A DNA stretch of 38,869 nt from NCBI GenBank assembly GCA_025981625.1, contig JAICXF010000012.1:1-38869 (forward strand), given 5' to 3'. A program made the position numbers and the translations under genes. Under the pieces are notes generated by a model, which ran no database searches, was not told the origin of the DNA, and worked only from the letters and a program-made list of their open reading frames with translations. Origin of the DNA: Sphingomonas sp. (lineage in GTDB: Bacteria; Pseudomonadota; Alphaproteobacteria; Sphingomonadales; Sphingomonadaceae). Positions 1 through 8,253 of the stretch are shown here, piece after piece; the stretch's first letter is position 1, and each line of letters opens with the position of its first letter.

Positions 1-606
1 ATGCACACCCACATGTCGATCTGGAAGGGCGGCAAGCCCTTGTTCGCCGGCAATGGCTATGCCGGCCTCAGCGACACCGCGCTCTACTTCATCGGCGGCG
101 TCATCAAGCACGCCCGCGCTCTCAACGCCTTCACCAACCCGTCGACCAACAGCTACAAAAGGCTGGTCCCCGGCTTCGAGGCGCCGGTGCTGCTCGCTTA
201 CTCGAGCCGCAACCGCTCGGCCTCGTGCCGCATCCCATACGGGGCGGGCGAGAAGGCCAAGCGCGTCGAGTTCCGCTTCCCGGATGCGCTCGCCAATCCG
301 TACCTCGCTTATTCTGCGTTGCTGATGGCCGGACTCGACGGAATCCAGAACCGGATCCACCCGGGCGACCCGATGGACAAGAACCTGTACGACCTGCCGC
401 CGCAGGAGCTGGTCAATGTACCGACGGTCTGCGGCTCGCTTCGTGAAGCGCTCGTCAGCCTCTCGAACGACCGCGACTTCCTCACTCGCGGCGATGTCTT
501 CAGCAACGACCAGATCGACAGCTACATCGAGCTCAAGTGGGACGATGTGATGCGTTGGGAAACGACGCCCAGCCCGGTCGAGTTCGACATGTATTACTCG
601 TCGTAG
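1..606 (+). CDS. glnA: Type I glutamine synthetase, C-terminal part (5' truncated by window)
   Basis: Catalyses ATP-dependent synthesis of glutamine from glutamate and ammonia in the cytoplasm, as a dodecamer. The visible 201 residues match the C-terminal part of the catalytic domain: the HTHMS motif at the very start, the [17 protein letters not shown] segment (about residues 42-58), and NRSASCRIP (about 71-79) that helps bind substrate. The adenylylation loop NLYDLPP is present, with its Tyr near visible residue 130, so activity is probably controlled by GlnE adenylylation as in other proteobacteria. The full protein is about 470 aa, so roughly 270 residues lie upstream of the window; the ATG at position 1 is an internal Met, not the start. 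A hairpin terminator follows about 65 nt after the stop. Identification is very secure. Confidence 0.97.
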   Translation: MHTHMSIWKGGKPLFAGNGYAGLSDTALYFIGGVIKHARALNAFTNPSTNSYKRLVPGFEAPVLLAYSSRNRSASCRIPYGAGEKAKRVEFRFPDALANPYLAYSALLMAGLDGIQNRIHPGDPMDKNLYDLPPQELVNVPTVCGSLREALVSLSNDRDFLTRGDVFSNDQIDSYIELKWDDVMRWETTPSPVEFDMYYSS

Positions 607-671
607 GCAGGCCACCGATCCGGCCTATTCATCTGGTTAAAAACGCGCTAAACTCCGATTTCCGGAACGCC

Positions 672-700
672 GGTGGAGGGAACCCTCCCACCTTCCCTTT
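672..700 (+). terminator. Intrinsic terminator after glnA
   Basis: A GC-rich inverted repeat (GGTGGAGGG, AA loop, CCCTCCCACC with one bulged C) is followed by a pyrimidine/T-rich tract TTCCCTTT. It lies between the glnA stop and the next gene on the same strand, which fits a Rho-independent terminator. The T-tract is interrupted by Cs, so efficiency is uncertain. Confidence 0.6.
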
Positions 701-796
701 CTCTCCATCGGCATCCGGAAACCAATCGAAAAATGAGTGCACGATTCCGTAACCAAGACCGGCGTACGATGGCGCGTCCGCGGTACGGAGCAGGGA

Positions 797-1711
797 ATGA
801 ACATCCGGGCGAAGATCTACGGCGATGACGATTACGCCGATGAGCCCCTCCTCAAGGCCAAGCAGCCGAGGGGCGCAAAGGCCGATGAACTGGACAGCGT
901 CGCCGTTGCGCGGGAGGCCCGCCGCACAACCAACAGCCGAGGCGAGGACCGCCATCGCCTGACCGGCGAACGCGCAATGCTCACCTACAAGCGCCGCAAG
1001 ATCGAAGTCGAGCTGCTCAACCTCTCCGGCGGCGGCGCGATGGTCTCCGGCCCGTTCGAACCGCTTCTGTGGGATCGGGTTTACCTCCGACTTGGCGAGA
1101 ACGGCACGATCGAATGCGCCGTCAGGTGGATCAGGGGCGGGCGAGTCGGACTCGAGTTCGCACACGAAACCCGACTCGACTGCAAGCCCGACAAGGTCGC
1201 CGCGGTGCTTCGCCAAGTCATCGCCCGGAGCTTCCCGGACCTCGGATTCGGCGCATCGGCCGAGCCGGAGATCGAGGGCGTGGATGCGGAACCCCTGGAC
1301 GACGAGCATCGCTCGGCACTTCGTCATCCACTCGTCTGGACCGGTGAGCTTCACCACGATTACCAGACCACGCCGATCCGGATCCGCAACATTTCCGCGG
1401 TCGGGGCGATGATCGAGTCCGAAACGCCGGTCAGGGTTGGCGCCGAGCCGATGCTGGAGCTTGGCGAGAACCTGATGATCGCCGCGACCGTCGTTTGGTC
1501 CGTCGGCGACCAGGTCGGGTTGCGTTTCCAGTCTTCATTCGACCTGGCGCAGCTTGCCGAGGCTTGCCCGAACCTCGCTCCTGCGACCTGGACGCCGCCG
1601 GCCTATCTCGACAAGGCAAGCGACGGCGGAGCGTCACCGTGGGATCCCCGCTGGAAGCGGCTTGGAATCAAGCAGCTGCAGCACGAACTCGACGGCCTCC
1701 TGAACCGCTAG
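797..1711 (+). CDS. Tandem PilZ-domain protein (probable c-di-GMP receptor)
   Basis: About 304 residues with two PilZ domains. The first has RGEDR followed by NLSGGGAMV; the second has RSALR followed by NISAVGAMI. Both therefore keep the RxxxR and (D/N)xSxxG signatures that bind cyclic di-GMP in PilZ proteins. There is no output domain, signal peptide or membrane segment, so it is probably a cytoplasmic adaptor that changes partner binding when c-di-GMP rises; the partner is unknown. The frame is open 60 nt further upstream, but the ATG at 797 is preceded by a purine-rich GGAGCAGGGA and starts a better N-terminus. Its stop overlaps by 4 bp the stop of the convergent membrane-protein gene. PilZ assignment is secure; function is not. 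Confidence 0.85.
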   Translation: MNIRAKIYGDDDYADEPLLKAKQPRGAKADELDSVAVAREARRTTNSRGEDRHRLTGERAMLTYKRRKIEVELLNLSGGGAMVSGPFEPLLWDRVYLRLGENGTIECAVRWIRGGRVGLEFAHETRLDCKPDKVAAVLRQVIARSFPDLGFGASAEPEIEGVDAEPLDDEHRSALRHPLVWTGELHHDYQTTPIRIRNISAVGAMIESETPVRVGAEPMLELGENLMIAATVVWSVGDQVGLRFQSSFDLAQLAEACPNLAPATWTPPAYLDKASDGGASPWDPRWKRLGIKQLQHELDGLLNR

Positions 1712-3108
1712 GGACCGTCCCTAACGTAAATTGCCCCGACCTTGTCCGCGGCGATCCGGTGCCAGCCGGGCGTGCGATTCAACAGATCGATCAGGCGGTT
1801 GCTCTCGTTCGGGATGATCGCCCAGCGGATGTTCCAGCGCTGCACCGCGGCGGCAAAGGCCTGCTGGTCCCCGTGCGAAATCGCCAGGAATCCAAGCACG
1901 TGGGCATCGCCGTACATGTCGCCGCGCCCGTCGATGTACGGACGGATGCCCGACAGGATCAGCGGTCCACCCATCGAATAGCCATTGAGGACCGGCTGCG
2001 AGCGGAGCTGGGGCGGCACCGCTGCGATCAGCTTCCATGGGTTCGCCTGGTTGTCGGGCGGAGTCAGCGGCATCGCTGCTCGGGCGATCACCAGCAGTGC
2101 CGCGCCGGCCGCGAGGACCCACTGAAGCGGCCTGTCGCGCCTCAACGCGGTCTCCGCTCCATCAGCGAATCCCTGGGGGAGCAGCATCGCCGCGACGATC
2201 GCCAGCATCGCCTGCTCCCGCGCCTGGAACAGCGCAAAGCCAAGCAGCCCGGCAAGCAGCAGCCAACGAACCCACGGCAGCCGCGGCCGCTTCGAGGCGA
2301 TCAGCGCGAGTGTCAGCGCCAGGACGGCAAAGAAGAACGGCGTTCGCGCGGGGGTCGACGGCTTCCATTCGTCGATCAGCGGCAGCATCTGCAGCTGGGT
2401 GAAGCGGAATGGGTGAAATACCCCTTCCGCACCGTTGCCGTTGATGAACACCGCGACGCCGCACGCGATTCCAAACAGCAGCCACTGCCGGAATGCCCGC
2501 CGCTTGTCATCGGCGGCGACCAGCGCTTCCAGCCCGAACGCAGCGGCGATCGCAAGCCCGAACACGTAGCTGCCGTGCATGTTGGCCCAAAGGGTCATCA
2601 GCAACGCCGCGACCAGCGGGGGCGCCCGGTTCTGCGCTCGCGCGCGGAGCATCAGCCATGTCCAGAAGGCGAGCAGCGGCCATGTCAGCAGGTGCGGACG
2701 GGCGAGCACCATCGGCACCAGCACGAAGTCCATCGCGACGATGGGCAGCAGCGCGGTGCGGATGCGCCGGCTGGCGTTGAGAAAGACCAGCGCATGGAGC
2801 GCCATCAGCGCCGCCGTCACCAGCGCCGACACACCGCCATAGCCGGCTAGCCGGTAGGCCGAGGCGTAGATCACCTCGGAAAGCCACTCGATCGGCACCC
2901 ACGGCTTGCCCGCCCAGGTGAAGGAGAAGGGGTCCGCATGGGGGATAGCGCGGTGCTCGATGATCCACTGCCCCGTCGCGATGTGCCAGCTGACATCGCC
3001 GTCGTTGAAGATCGTCTTGGAGCTGCCGAGCACCGCCGGGATCAGCAGCACCGCGATGAACAGCCCCAGTGGCGAGCGGCTCCGCTCGCCGGCCACCACG
3101 TCAGCCAC
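1708..3108 (-). CDS. Polytopic integral membrane protein of unknown function
   Basis: About 466 residues with roughly ten hydrophobic segments, beginning with a TM helix after a short cytoplasmic start and ending in a soluble domain of about 110 residues. The first loop carries NDGDVSWHIATGQWIIEH and an acidic/aromatic stretch reminiscent of membrane glycosyltransferase-like (GT-C fold) or related proteins, but I do not recognise a defined family motif and do not assign an activity. The C-terminal soluble part contains YIDGRGDMYGD. The likely start is GTG at 3108, which overlaps the stop of the upstream permease gene (3101-3103), so the two are translationally coupled; a second GTG at 3099 is possible. 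It converges with the PilZ gene and shares stop-codon bases with it. Conserved look, unknown role. Confidence 0.72.
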   Translation of the reverse strand: MADVVAGERSRSPLGLFIAVLLIPAVLGSSKTIFNDGDVSWHIATGQWIIEHRAIPHADPFSFTWAGKPWVPIEWLSEVIYASAYRLAGYGGVSALVTAALMALHALVFLNASRRIRTALLPIVAMDFVLVPMVLARPHLLTWPLLAFWTWLMLRARAQNRAPPLVAALLMTLWANMHGSYVFGLAIAAAFGLEALVAADDKRRAFRQWLLFGIACGVAVFINGNGAEGVFHPFRFTQLQMLPLIDEWKPSTPARTPFFFAVLALTLALIASKRPRLPWVRWLLLAGLLGFALFQAREQAMLAIVAAMLLPQGFADGAETALRRDRPLQWVLAAGAALLVIARAAMPLTPPDNQANPWKLIAAVPPQLRSQPVLNGYSMGGPLILSGIRPYIDGRGDMYGDAHVLGFLAISHGDQQAFAAAVQRWNIRWAIIPNESNRLIDLLNRTPGWHRIAADKVGAIYVRDGP

Positions 3109-4516
3109 GGGCAGTCCGGGCGCGGTCGGCGGCGCTGCTGCCGTAGATGGCGTAGAGGACCAGGCCGATGACCTGCGCGCTGAGGAAGAAGATTTGCGTC
3201 CGGTTCGGTAGGCTGATGAACAGATAGAGGCAGCCGAGGATGCCGACCGCCGCGACCAGCGGCGCCGCGGGCGCCCGGAACTTGCGCTCACGGTCGGGCT
3301 CGCGGCGACGCAGCACCAGCATCGCGGCGCAGACCGCGATGAAGGCGGCAAGCGTTCCGGCGTTCGCGAGCGCCGCGATGCTCGTCAGCGGGATCAGGCC
3401 GGCGAAGACAGAGGTGACGATCGCCGTGAAGACGGTGATCCGGACCGGCGTTCCGCGCCGCGACACCCGCGCGAGGCTCGGCGGCAGCAGCCCGTCCCTG
3501 GCGACGGTGAAGAATATCCGGCTCTGGCCGTAGAAGAAGGCGAGGATCACGGTCGGAAGCGCAATCACCGCGGAGGCGCCGAGCACCCGTGCCGCCCACG
3601 GCTTGCCGATCTCACGCAGGATCAGCGCCAGCGGCTCGGCACTGTTGGCGAAACCCGTCGTCGCGACCGCCCCGATCGCGGCCGCCGCGATCACCATGTA
3701 GATGAGGACGCAGACGAGCATCGAGCCAACGATCCCGATCGCAAGATCGCGGCTGGGGTTCTTGGCCTCTTCCGCGGCGGTCGCGATGGCGTCGAAGCCG
3801 TAGAATGCGAAGAAAATGATCGCCGCGGCAGCCATCACCCCGACCTCGCTCCCCGGAGGGCCGCTACGCGGGAAGCCGTAGGGCATGAAGGGGTGGAAAT
3901 GCGCCGGATGGAACACCGGCAAGGTGACGGCGACGAACAGCGCCAGCGCGAGCATCTTGATGACCACCAGGATGGCGTTGACCGTCGCGCTCTCTCGCGT
4001 GCCGGCGATCAGCAGGCCGGCAACCACCCAGATGATGAAGATCGCCGGCAGGTTGATCACGCCGCCGAGCGCCGGCCCCTGGATCAATGCGTCAGGAAGC
4101 CCCAGCCCGATCGATTTCAGGAACCCCGCGGCATAGCCGGACCAGCCGACCGCCACGGCGCTGACCACCAAAGTATATTCGAGGATCAGCGCCACCCCGA
4201 TCATCCAGGCGATCAGCTCGCCGAACACCACATAGGAATAGGTATAGGCCGAGCCCGACGCGGGGATCATCGTCGCGACCTCGGCATAGGCCAGCGCCGC
4301 GCAGGCGCAGATCACGCCGGCGATGGCAAAGGACAGGATCACCGCCGGTCCGGCCTTTCCCGATGCAACCCCGATCAACGTCAGGATGCCGGTGCCGACG
4401 ATCGCCCCCACGCCGAGCGCCATCAGGTGCGGCCACGAGAGCGAGCGCCTCAGCCGGTGCTCCTCGGGCATGTCCTCGCGGGCGACGACCGCCTTGCGAT
4501 ACTTCCAGTTCTTCAT
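3101..4516 (-). CDS. APC-superfamily amino acid permease (cationic amino acid transporter type)
   Basis: A 471-residue inner-membrane secondary transporter with about 12 TM segments. The N-terminus has GVGAIVGTGILTLIGVASGKAGPA, the TM1 glycine-rich motif of APC transporters (GxGxxxGxGI), and TM2 continues SFAIAGVICACAALAYAEVATMIPASGSAYTYSY, typical of the CAT/YfnA branch. It probably imports or exchanges amino acids with protons; substrate cannot be read from the sequence. The start ATG at 4516 is preceded by GGGGAGGGG, a strong ribosome site. The stop overlaps the following membrane-protein gene, so the pair is likely one operon. Family assignment is strong, substrate is open. Confidence 0.9.
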   Translation of the reverse strand: MKNWKYRKAVVAREDMPEEHRLRRSLSWPHLMALGVGAIVGTGILTLIGVASGKAGPAVILSFAIAGVICACAALAYAEVATMIPASGSAYTYSYVVFGELIAWMIGVALILEYTLVVSAVAVGWSGYAAGFLKSIGLGLPDALIQGPALGGVINLPAIFIIWVVAGLLIAGTRESATVNAILVVIKMLALALFVAVTLPVFHPAHFHPFMPYGFPRSGPPGSEVGVMAAAAIIFFAFYGFDAIATAAEEAKNPSRDLAIGIVGSMLVCVLIYMVIAAAAIGAVATTGFANSAEPLALILREIGKPWAARVLGASAVIALPTVILAFFYGQSRIFFTVARDGLLPPSLARVSRRGTPVRITVFTAIVTSVFAGLIPLTSIAALANAGTLAAFIAVCAAMLVLRRREPDRERKFRAPAAPLVAAVGILGCLYLFISLPNRTQIFFLSAQVIGLVLYAIYGSSAADRARTARG

Positions 4517-4529
4517 GCGCCGCGCCCCT

Positions 4530-4800
4530 CCCCGTGATCCCGGCCCTGAAGCCAGAACCCGCCTCTCCTTGCAGCGGTAGAAAAGAAGGCGGGTGCCGGG
4601 TCAAGCCCGCGATGACGATGTCGAACAGCCGGGCGCCGGCGCGCGGAAGTTGTCAAAGTTGGCACCTCAACGCGCGCAGGCGCGCGTGCGAGGAAAGCCG
4701 AAACGCAGCAATCGCAGCGATGCCACACGTGCCCGCGTGGGCGCGCGCGCGAGGCGGCGGTCGGCAAGGTCACGTGGGCAAGCGCGTCGCTGATCGACAT
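4530..4800. repeat. Intergenic repeat-like region with GC-rich palindromes, no gene
   Basis: The 380 bp between the permease start and the dehydrogenase stop hold no convincing gene. Around 4596-4620 is CGGGTCAAGCCCGCGATGACG, a shape seen in dispersed intergenic repeats of alphaproteobacteria. At 4670-4687 is a perfect hairpin, ACGCGCG-CAGG-CGCGCGT, without a T-tract, and 4741-4755 is a run of alternating GC. The GTTGTCAAAGTTGGCACC stretch at 4649-4666 is another candidate repeat motif. All short open frames here have poor codon usage and no ribosome sites. Repeat nature is inferred from style; copy number elsewhere in the genome cannot be seen. Confidence 0.4.
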
Positions 4801-4897
4801 CCAGCAGCATCAATCACACCGGGTCGCCTGTAGGACAGAGATTTCGGCGGCGAGCTTATGTCAGCTGTCGATCCAAAGCCGGGGTCAGCCAACTCCC

Positions 4898-5929
4898 CTA
4901 TGGCCGGATGAGCACTTTCAAGGCTTCCCGCTCGTTCATCGCGCGATAGCCATCGGGGACGCCGTCGAGATCGACCGTCCGGTCGAATACGAGGCCCGGC
5001 TGAATGCGGCCGTCCATCACGTCTGGAAGCAGCTCGTCGATGTAGGCGCGGGTCGGTGCCGGGCCGCCAGCCACCATCACGTTCTGGTAGAACATCGGCT
5101 GCGCGCCCTTGATGCTGTCGTAGTGAGGGACTCCCACGCGACCGACCGCGCCACCCGGACGAACCACGCCCATCGCCGTGTCCATCGCCTGCTCGGTGCC
5201 GACGCACTCGAGGACGCTTTGGACCCCGAAACCACCCGTAAGCTCGCGCACCCGGGCGATGCCTTCGTCGCCGCGTTCGCTGACGATATCCGTGGCCCCG
5301 AACTGCCTGCCCAGCTCGATCCGCGCCTGGTGCCTACCCATCAGGATGATCCGTTCGGCCCCGAGCCGCTTGGCAGCGATGACACCGCACAGCCCGACGG
5401 CGCCGTCGCCGACGACGGCCACGCTTCCGCCCGGCCGGACGCGAGCCGTGACGGCGGCGTGGTGCCCTGTGCCGAGCACATCCGACAGTGTCAGCAGCGA
5501 CGGCATCAATGTATCGTCTTCGCCCACGTTCAGCGGGTACAGAGTGCCGTCAGCGTATGGGATGCGCAGCGCCTCCGCCTGCGCTCCGTCGAGCGTTCCG
5601 TTGCCGAAGAAGCCGACGTGCACACACGCCGTCTGGAGACCCTCCTCACAGAAGATGCAGCTGCCGTCCGAGTCCGCGAAGGGCATGATCACGACCTGCC
5701 CCCGCTTGACGGTCTGAACGTCGCTGCCGACGTCCTCGACGACGCCGATGGCTTCATGGCCCATCCGCTGCCCTTCTACGTTGGGCCCGCCATTGTATGG
5801 CCACAGGTCACTGCCGCAGATGCACGCGCGCGTGACGCGGATGATCGCATCGGTGGGCTGCTGGATTGCCGCGTCGGGAACGTTGTCGACCCGGATGTCG
5901 TGGGCTTTGGGCATGATGGTCGCGCGCAT
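4898..5929 (-). CDS. Zinc-dependent alcohol dehydrogenase family protein (MDR superfamily)
   Basis: 343-residue medium-chain dehydrogenase. The catalytic zinc site is visible as CICGSD (Cys near residue 38) and GHEAIGVVEDVG (His/Glu near 60), and the Rossmann NAD(P) fingerprint as VAVVGDGAVGLCGV. The structural-zinc lobe is reduced: SCIFCEEGLQTACVH has three cysteines instead of the usual four, as in a threonine-dehydrogenase-like subgroup. It would oxidise an alcohol or reduce an aldehyde/ketone with NAD(P); substrate unknown. The ATG at 5929 has AGAGGA upstream. It lies 92 nt downstream of the cupin gene on the same strand, so the two are probably co-transcribed and may serve one detoxification or redox function. 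Family is secure, substrate not. Confidence 0.9.
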   Translation of the reverse strand: MRATIMPKAHDIRVDNVPDAAIQQPTDAIIRVTRACICGSDLWPYNGGPNVEGQRMGHEAIGVVEDVGSDVQTVKRGQVVIMPFADSDGSCIFCEEGLQTACVHVGFFGNGTLDGAQAEALRIPYADGTLYPLNVGEDDTLMPSLLTLSDVLGTGHHAAVTARVRPGGSVAVVGDGAVGLCGVIAAKRLGAERIILMGRHQARIELGRQFGATDIVSERGDEGIARVRELTGGFGVQSVLECVGTEQAMDTAMGVVRPGGAVGRVGVPHYDSIKGAQPMFYQNVMVAGGPAPTRAYIDELLPDVMDGRIQPGLVFDRTVDLDGVPDGYRAMNEREALKVLIRP

Positions 5930-6021
5930 AGGTCTGGTCCTCTGCTAAATCACGAGATGTCGGCTGGCCGTAGCGTTCGGTGGTTGACCCCGCGCTGCGA
6001 TGTCCGGCTCATAAACCCGGC

Positions 6022-6433
6022 TCAGTCATTTGGCGGGCCAGCAAGGTATTCGTCGTCCGACACCTTCTCCATCCACGTGACAGGCGAGCCGTTGAGCGAC
6101 TCCTGAATGGCGATGTGAGTCATCCCCTGGTGCGGGGTCGCTCCGTGCCAATGCTTGCGGTCAGGCGGGCACCAGAGAATGTCTCCGGCATGGAATTCAA
6201 TGACCGGCCCGTCGACAATTTGGGTCCATCCCACCCCTTCGGTGACGATCAAGGTCTGTCCCAGGGGGTGCGTATGCCAGGCGGTACGCGCACCGGGCTC
6301 GAAATGGACAATTGCGCCACTGACACGGGACGGGTCGGGGCGTTGAAACTGGCCCGTGATCGTCGCCTTGCCGGTGAAATACTGGTCCGGACCGTCGACC
6401 CGTCTTGAGGTCGCTACCGCGTGTGACTTCCAT
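6022..6433 (-). pseudogene. Small cupin-domain protein, apparently frameshifted near its N-terminus
   Basis: The C-terminal ~125 codons encode a single cupin domain: FEPGARTAWHTHPLGQTLIV carries the HxH(x)nE-like metal ligands and HWHGATP the later His, close to small cupins annotated near carboxymuconolactone-decarboxylase-like or mandelonitrile-lyase-like proteins. That frame has no usable start. An ATG at 6433 with an ideal AGGAGA six bases upstream opens a different frame (MEVTRGSDLKTG), and removing one base from the CCC run at 6399-6401 (GGG on the coding strand) joins it to VDGPDQYFTGK. So one surplus G is the simplest explanation, either a true mutation or a sequencing error. It sits upstream of the alcohol dehydrogenase on the same strand. 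Confidence 0.75.
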
Positions 6434-6539
6434 GATCGGTCTCCTGTGCGAGGATCGGCGCGAGATGCGACAGGCACCCAACCTGACAAGCAACGCGAGG
6501 ACACCGGAGAGGTGCCTAATGCTGTAGCATTTCCTGCTC

Positions 6540-6735
6540 GCGTGAAGCGGTCCGCTTCCGACCCATTGGAGAGATGGCAGGGCAACTTCCGCCGGTCCTT
6601 CCGGCAAAGCTGGAATTGCCTGTCGGCCTCGAGGAGCGCGTTCGCCGACTTACAGGATGGTTGTCCGACGTGCGGAGCATTTGTGGAAGCCAAGCGGATG
6701 ATCCTGCCAGGTCCGCTCCCCACATATTGCGGAGA
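6540..6735. repeat. Probable decayed intergenic repeat with a 15-bp palindrome
   Basis: The ~350-bp gap between the cupin start and the gene at 6783 has no convincing gene. At 6544-6558 lies the perfect odd palindrome GAAGCGG-T-CCGCTTC, directly followed by CGACCCATTGGAG. Another related GCGGA/TCCGC pair occurs near 6714-6735. This resembles the widespread alphaproteobacterial non-coding element whose core reads roughly GTCCGCTTTCGACCC; that similarity is from memory. It could also be an operator for one of the two divergent flanking genes. Confidence 0.3.
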
Positions 6736-6782
6736 CGAGCCCTTCTGTTAGGCTCGCGTCTTTCGCTGGGGGGCCAGTCGGA

Positions 6783-7463
6783 ATGCATTTCCACCTTCCC
6801 AAACCGCTGCACGGCTGGCGCGCCCTGGTCGGCGAAGTTGGAATTATTGTCCTCGGCGTGCTGATCGCGCTGGCGGCGGAACAGGCGGTCGAGTGGGTTC
6901 ATTGGCGCAACCAGGTTGCCGATGCCCGCCAAGCGCTCGACCGCGAAGTTGCGAAGAACCTGGGGGCGATCGCCAAGCGTCAGCAGGAGGGCCCCTGCAT
7001 CGACCGCCGCCTGGCGGAGATCCGAGCCTTGCTGACGACAACCAAGGCCACGCCGGCCTCGCACCGCCGAGCGCCGCTCGGACAGCCGCAGCTCTGGCGC
7101 CCGGGAACCAACGTCTGGCAAGCCGCGATGGCCGGACAGATTGCCGAACACATGCCGCTCGCTACCCGGCTCGGCTACGCGGAACTCTATGACGGATTTC
7201 AGTGGTACGCGCAGAGAGCCGCCGATGAGACAGACGCCTGGAGCGTTCTCGGAGAACTCGACGATCCGGGTAGCCTCGGCGCGGAGGACCTGGCGGCCGT
7301 GAGGCAGGCACGCTCCCGTGCTCAGGTGGCGGCAGACAAGTTGGACGCGTACTTGCCAAGACTGGGAGCGGAGGGGGCACGATTGGGGATAAAGCCCGCC
7401 AGCGTCGACGAAACGCCGCTTACGGCGCAAGCAATCCGGACGCTCTGCGCGCCGTTGCATTAG
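6783..7463 (+). CDS. Hypothetical protein with one N-terminal membrane anchor
   Basis: 226 residues. After a short HLPKPLHGWRALVGE segment comes one hydrophobic helix, GIIVLGVLIALAAEQAVEWVHW (about residues 20-41), and then a long, helix-rich soluble part with many Ala, Arg and Glu residues, probably periplasmic or cytoplasmic coiled segments. The GWRxxxGEVGIIVLGVLIALxAEQ start is a pattern I associate with a family of uncharacterised sphingomonad proteins, often present in several copies; no function is known to me. No enzyme motif is visible. It stands alone between the repeat-like spacer and a PilZ gene on the same strand, 55 nt apart. Reading frame is secure from codon usage and the conserved N-terminus. 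Confidence 0.7.
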   Translation: MHFHLPKPLHGWRALVGEVGIIVLGVLIALAAEQAVEWVHWRNQVADARQALDREVAKNLGAIAKRQQEGPCIDRRLAEIRALLTTTKATPASHRRAPLGQPQLWRPGTNVWQAAMAGQIAEHMPLATRLGYAELYDGFQWYAQRAADETDAWSVLGELDDPGSLGAEDLAAVRQARSRAQVAADKLDAYLPRLGAEGARLGIKPASVDETPLTAQAIRTLCAPLH

Positions 7464-7518
7464 GGCGGCTACGTGACGGAGATCGGACAGCCGCCCCGAT
7501 TAGGACCAAAATGGAAGA

Positions 7519-8253
7519 TTGCCTGTTCAGGCGTTAACACCTGCCGGTGTCTACCGAGCCTTCGTGGCCTGCAAGAAGTGGACACTCGTGCCAAGCTCAC
7601 CCCAATCCCGACCCCTCGATGGCCCGTCGGACGGACGGGCTGCCGGCAGGTCGAGCCTGTATCTCGGTGCGGCGCTCTATTGCGACGGCTGTTCGACGCC
7701 AGCGCGGATCAGGAACATGTCGTTCAACGGAGCGCTCGTCGAAAGCGGGGTGATGCCGGAAGTCGGCGCCCTCGTTCAGCTGGTTCGCGGATCGTTGATC
7801 GTGCACGGGCTGGTCGTCTGGGCAGTTGACGGAAGGTGCGGCCTCAAATTCTCGGGCTCGGTCGATGTGCAGCAGTGGCGCGCGGCACCTGCCAACAGCG
7901 AGCAGCAACGGGTCGATGACGTGGTCAGCCTGGTCAAGGCGGGTGCGGTGCCCTTGCCCGTGGCCCCACTTGGCGAGCCGGACCGGCGCGACGATGCGCC
8001 CGAGCGGGGCGAGGAGATCGCCGACGATCTGCGGCGCGTATCCGAGTTGCTCGACGATCTTGGCGGCGCGCTCGCCGGCGATGCCGACGTGGTGACACGG
8101 CACGGCACCGCGCTCCAGAACCTCGACATCGCGATGCAGATGATCGCCGCCGTCCAGTCGATGTTCGTCGGCCGGAACGATTGGGAGAGCGACTGCGTCA
8201 GGGCCGCGGGACTCCGCCGGACCGCCGACCAGGCGCTCAGGCGGGGCGCCTAA
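7519..8253 (+). CDS. PilZ-domain protein with a helical C-terminal extension
   Basis: Up to 244 residues. One PilZ domain with RAAGR and NMSFNGALVES keeps both c-di-GMP-binding signatures (RxxxR and NxSxxG). After it come about 100 residues rich in charged and hydrophobic heptads (DLRRVSELLDDLGGALAG..., LQNLDIAMQMIAAVQ), likely a helical partner-binding or dimerisation tail; I do not recognise it as a named domain. The frame opens with TTG at 7519, but a GTG at 7588, just before the PilZ part (PSSPQSRPLDG), may be the true start; neither has a strong ribosome site. Its stop overlaps by 4 bp the stop of the convergent tamB gene. Confidence 0.78.
   Translation: MPVQALTPAGVYRAFVACKKWTLVPSSPQSRPLDGPSDGRAAGRSSLYLGAALYCDGCSTPARIRNMSFNGALVESGVMPEVGALVQLVRGSLIVHGLVVWAVDGRCGLKFSGSVDVQQWRAAPANSEQQRVDDVVSLVKAGAVPLPVAPLGEPDRRDDAPERGEEIADDLRRVSELLDDLGGALAGDADVVTRHGTALQNLDIAMQMIAAVQSMFVGRNDWESDCVRAAGLRRTADQALRRGA

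Noticed and set aside
1495..2850. 451-codon plus-strand frame across the membrane-protein gene
   Set aside because: Antisense to a clear multi-TM protein; charge-rich, low-complexity product without motifs.
4670..4687. Perfect ACGCGCG hairpin as a terminator
   Set aside because: No T-tract on either side and far from a gene end; more likely part of a repeat or chance in GC-rich DNA.
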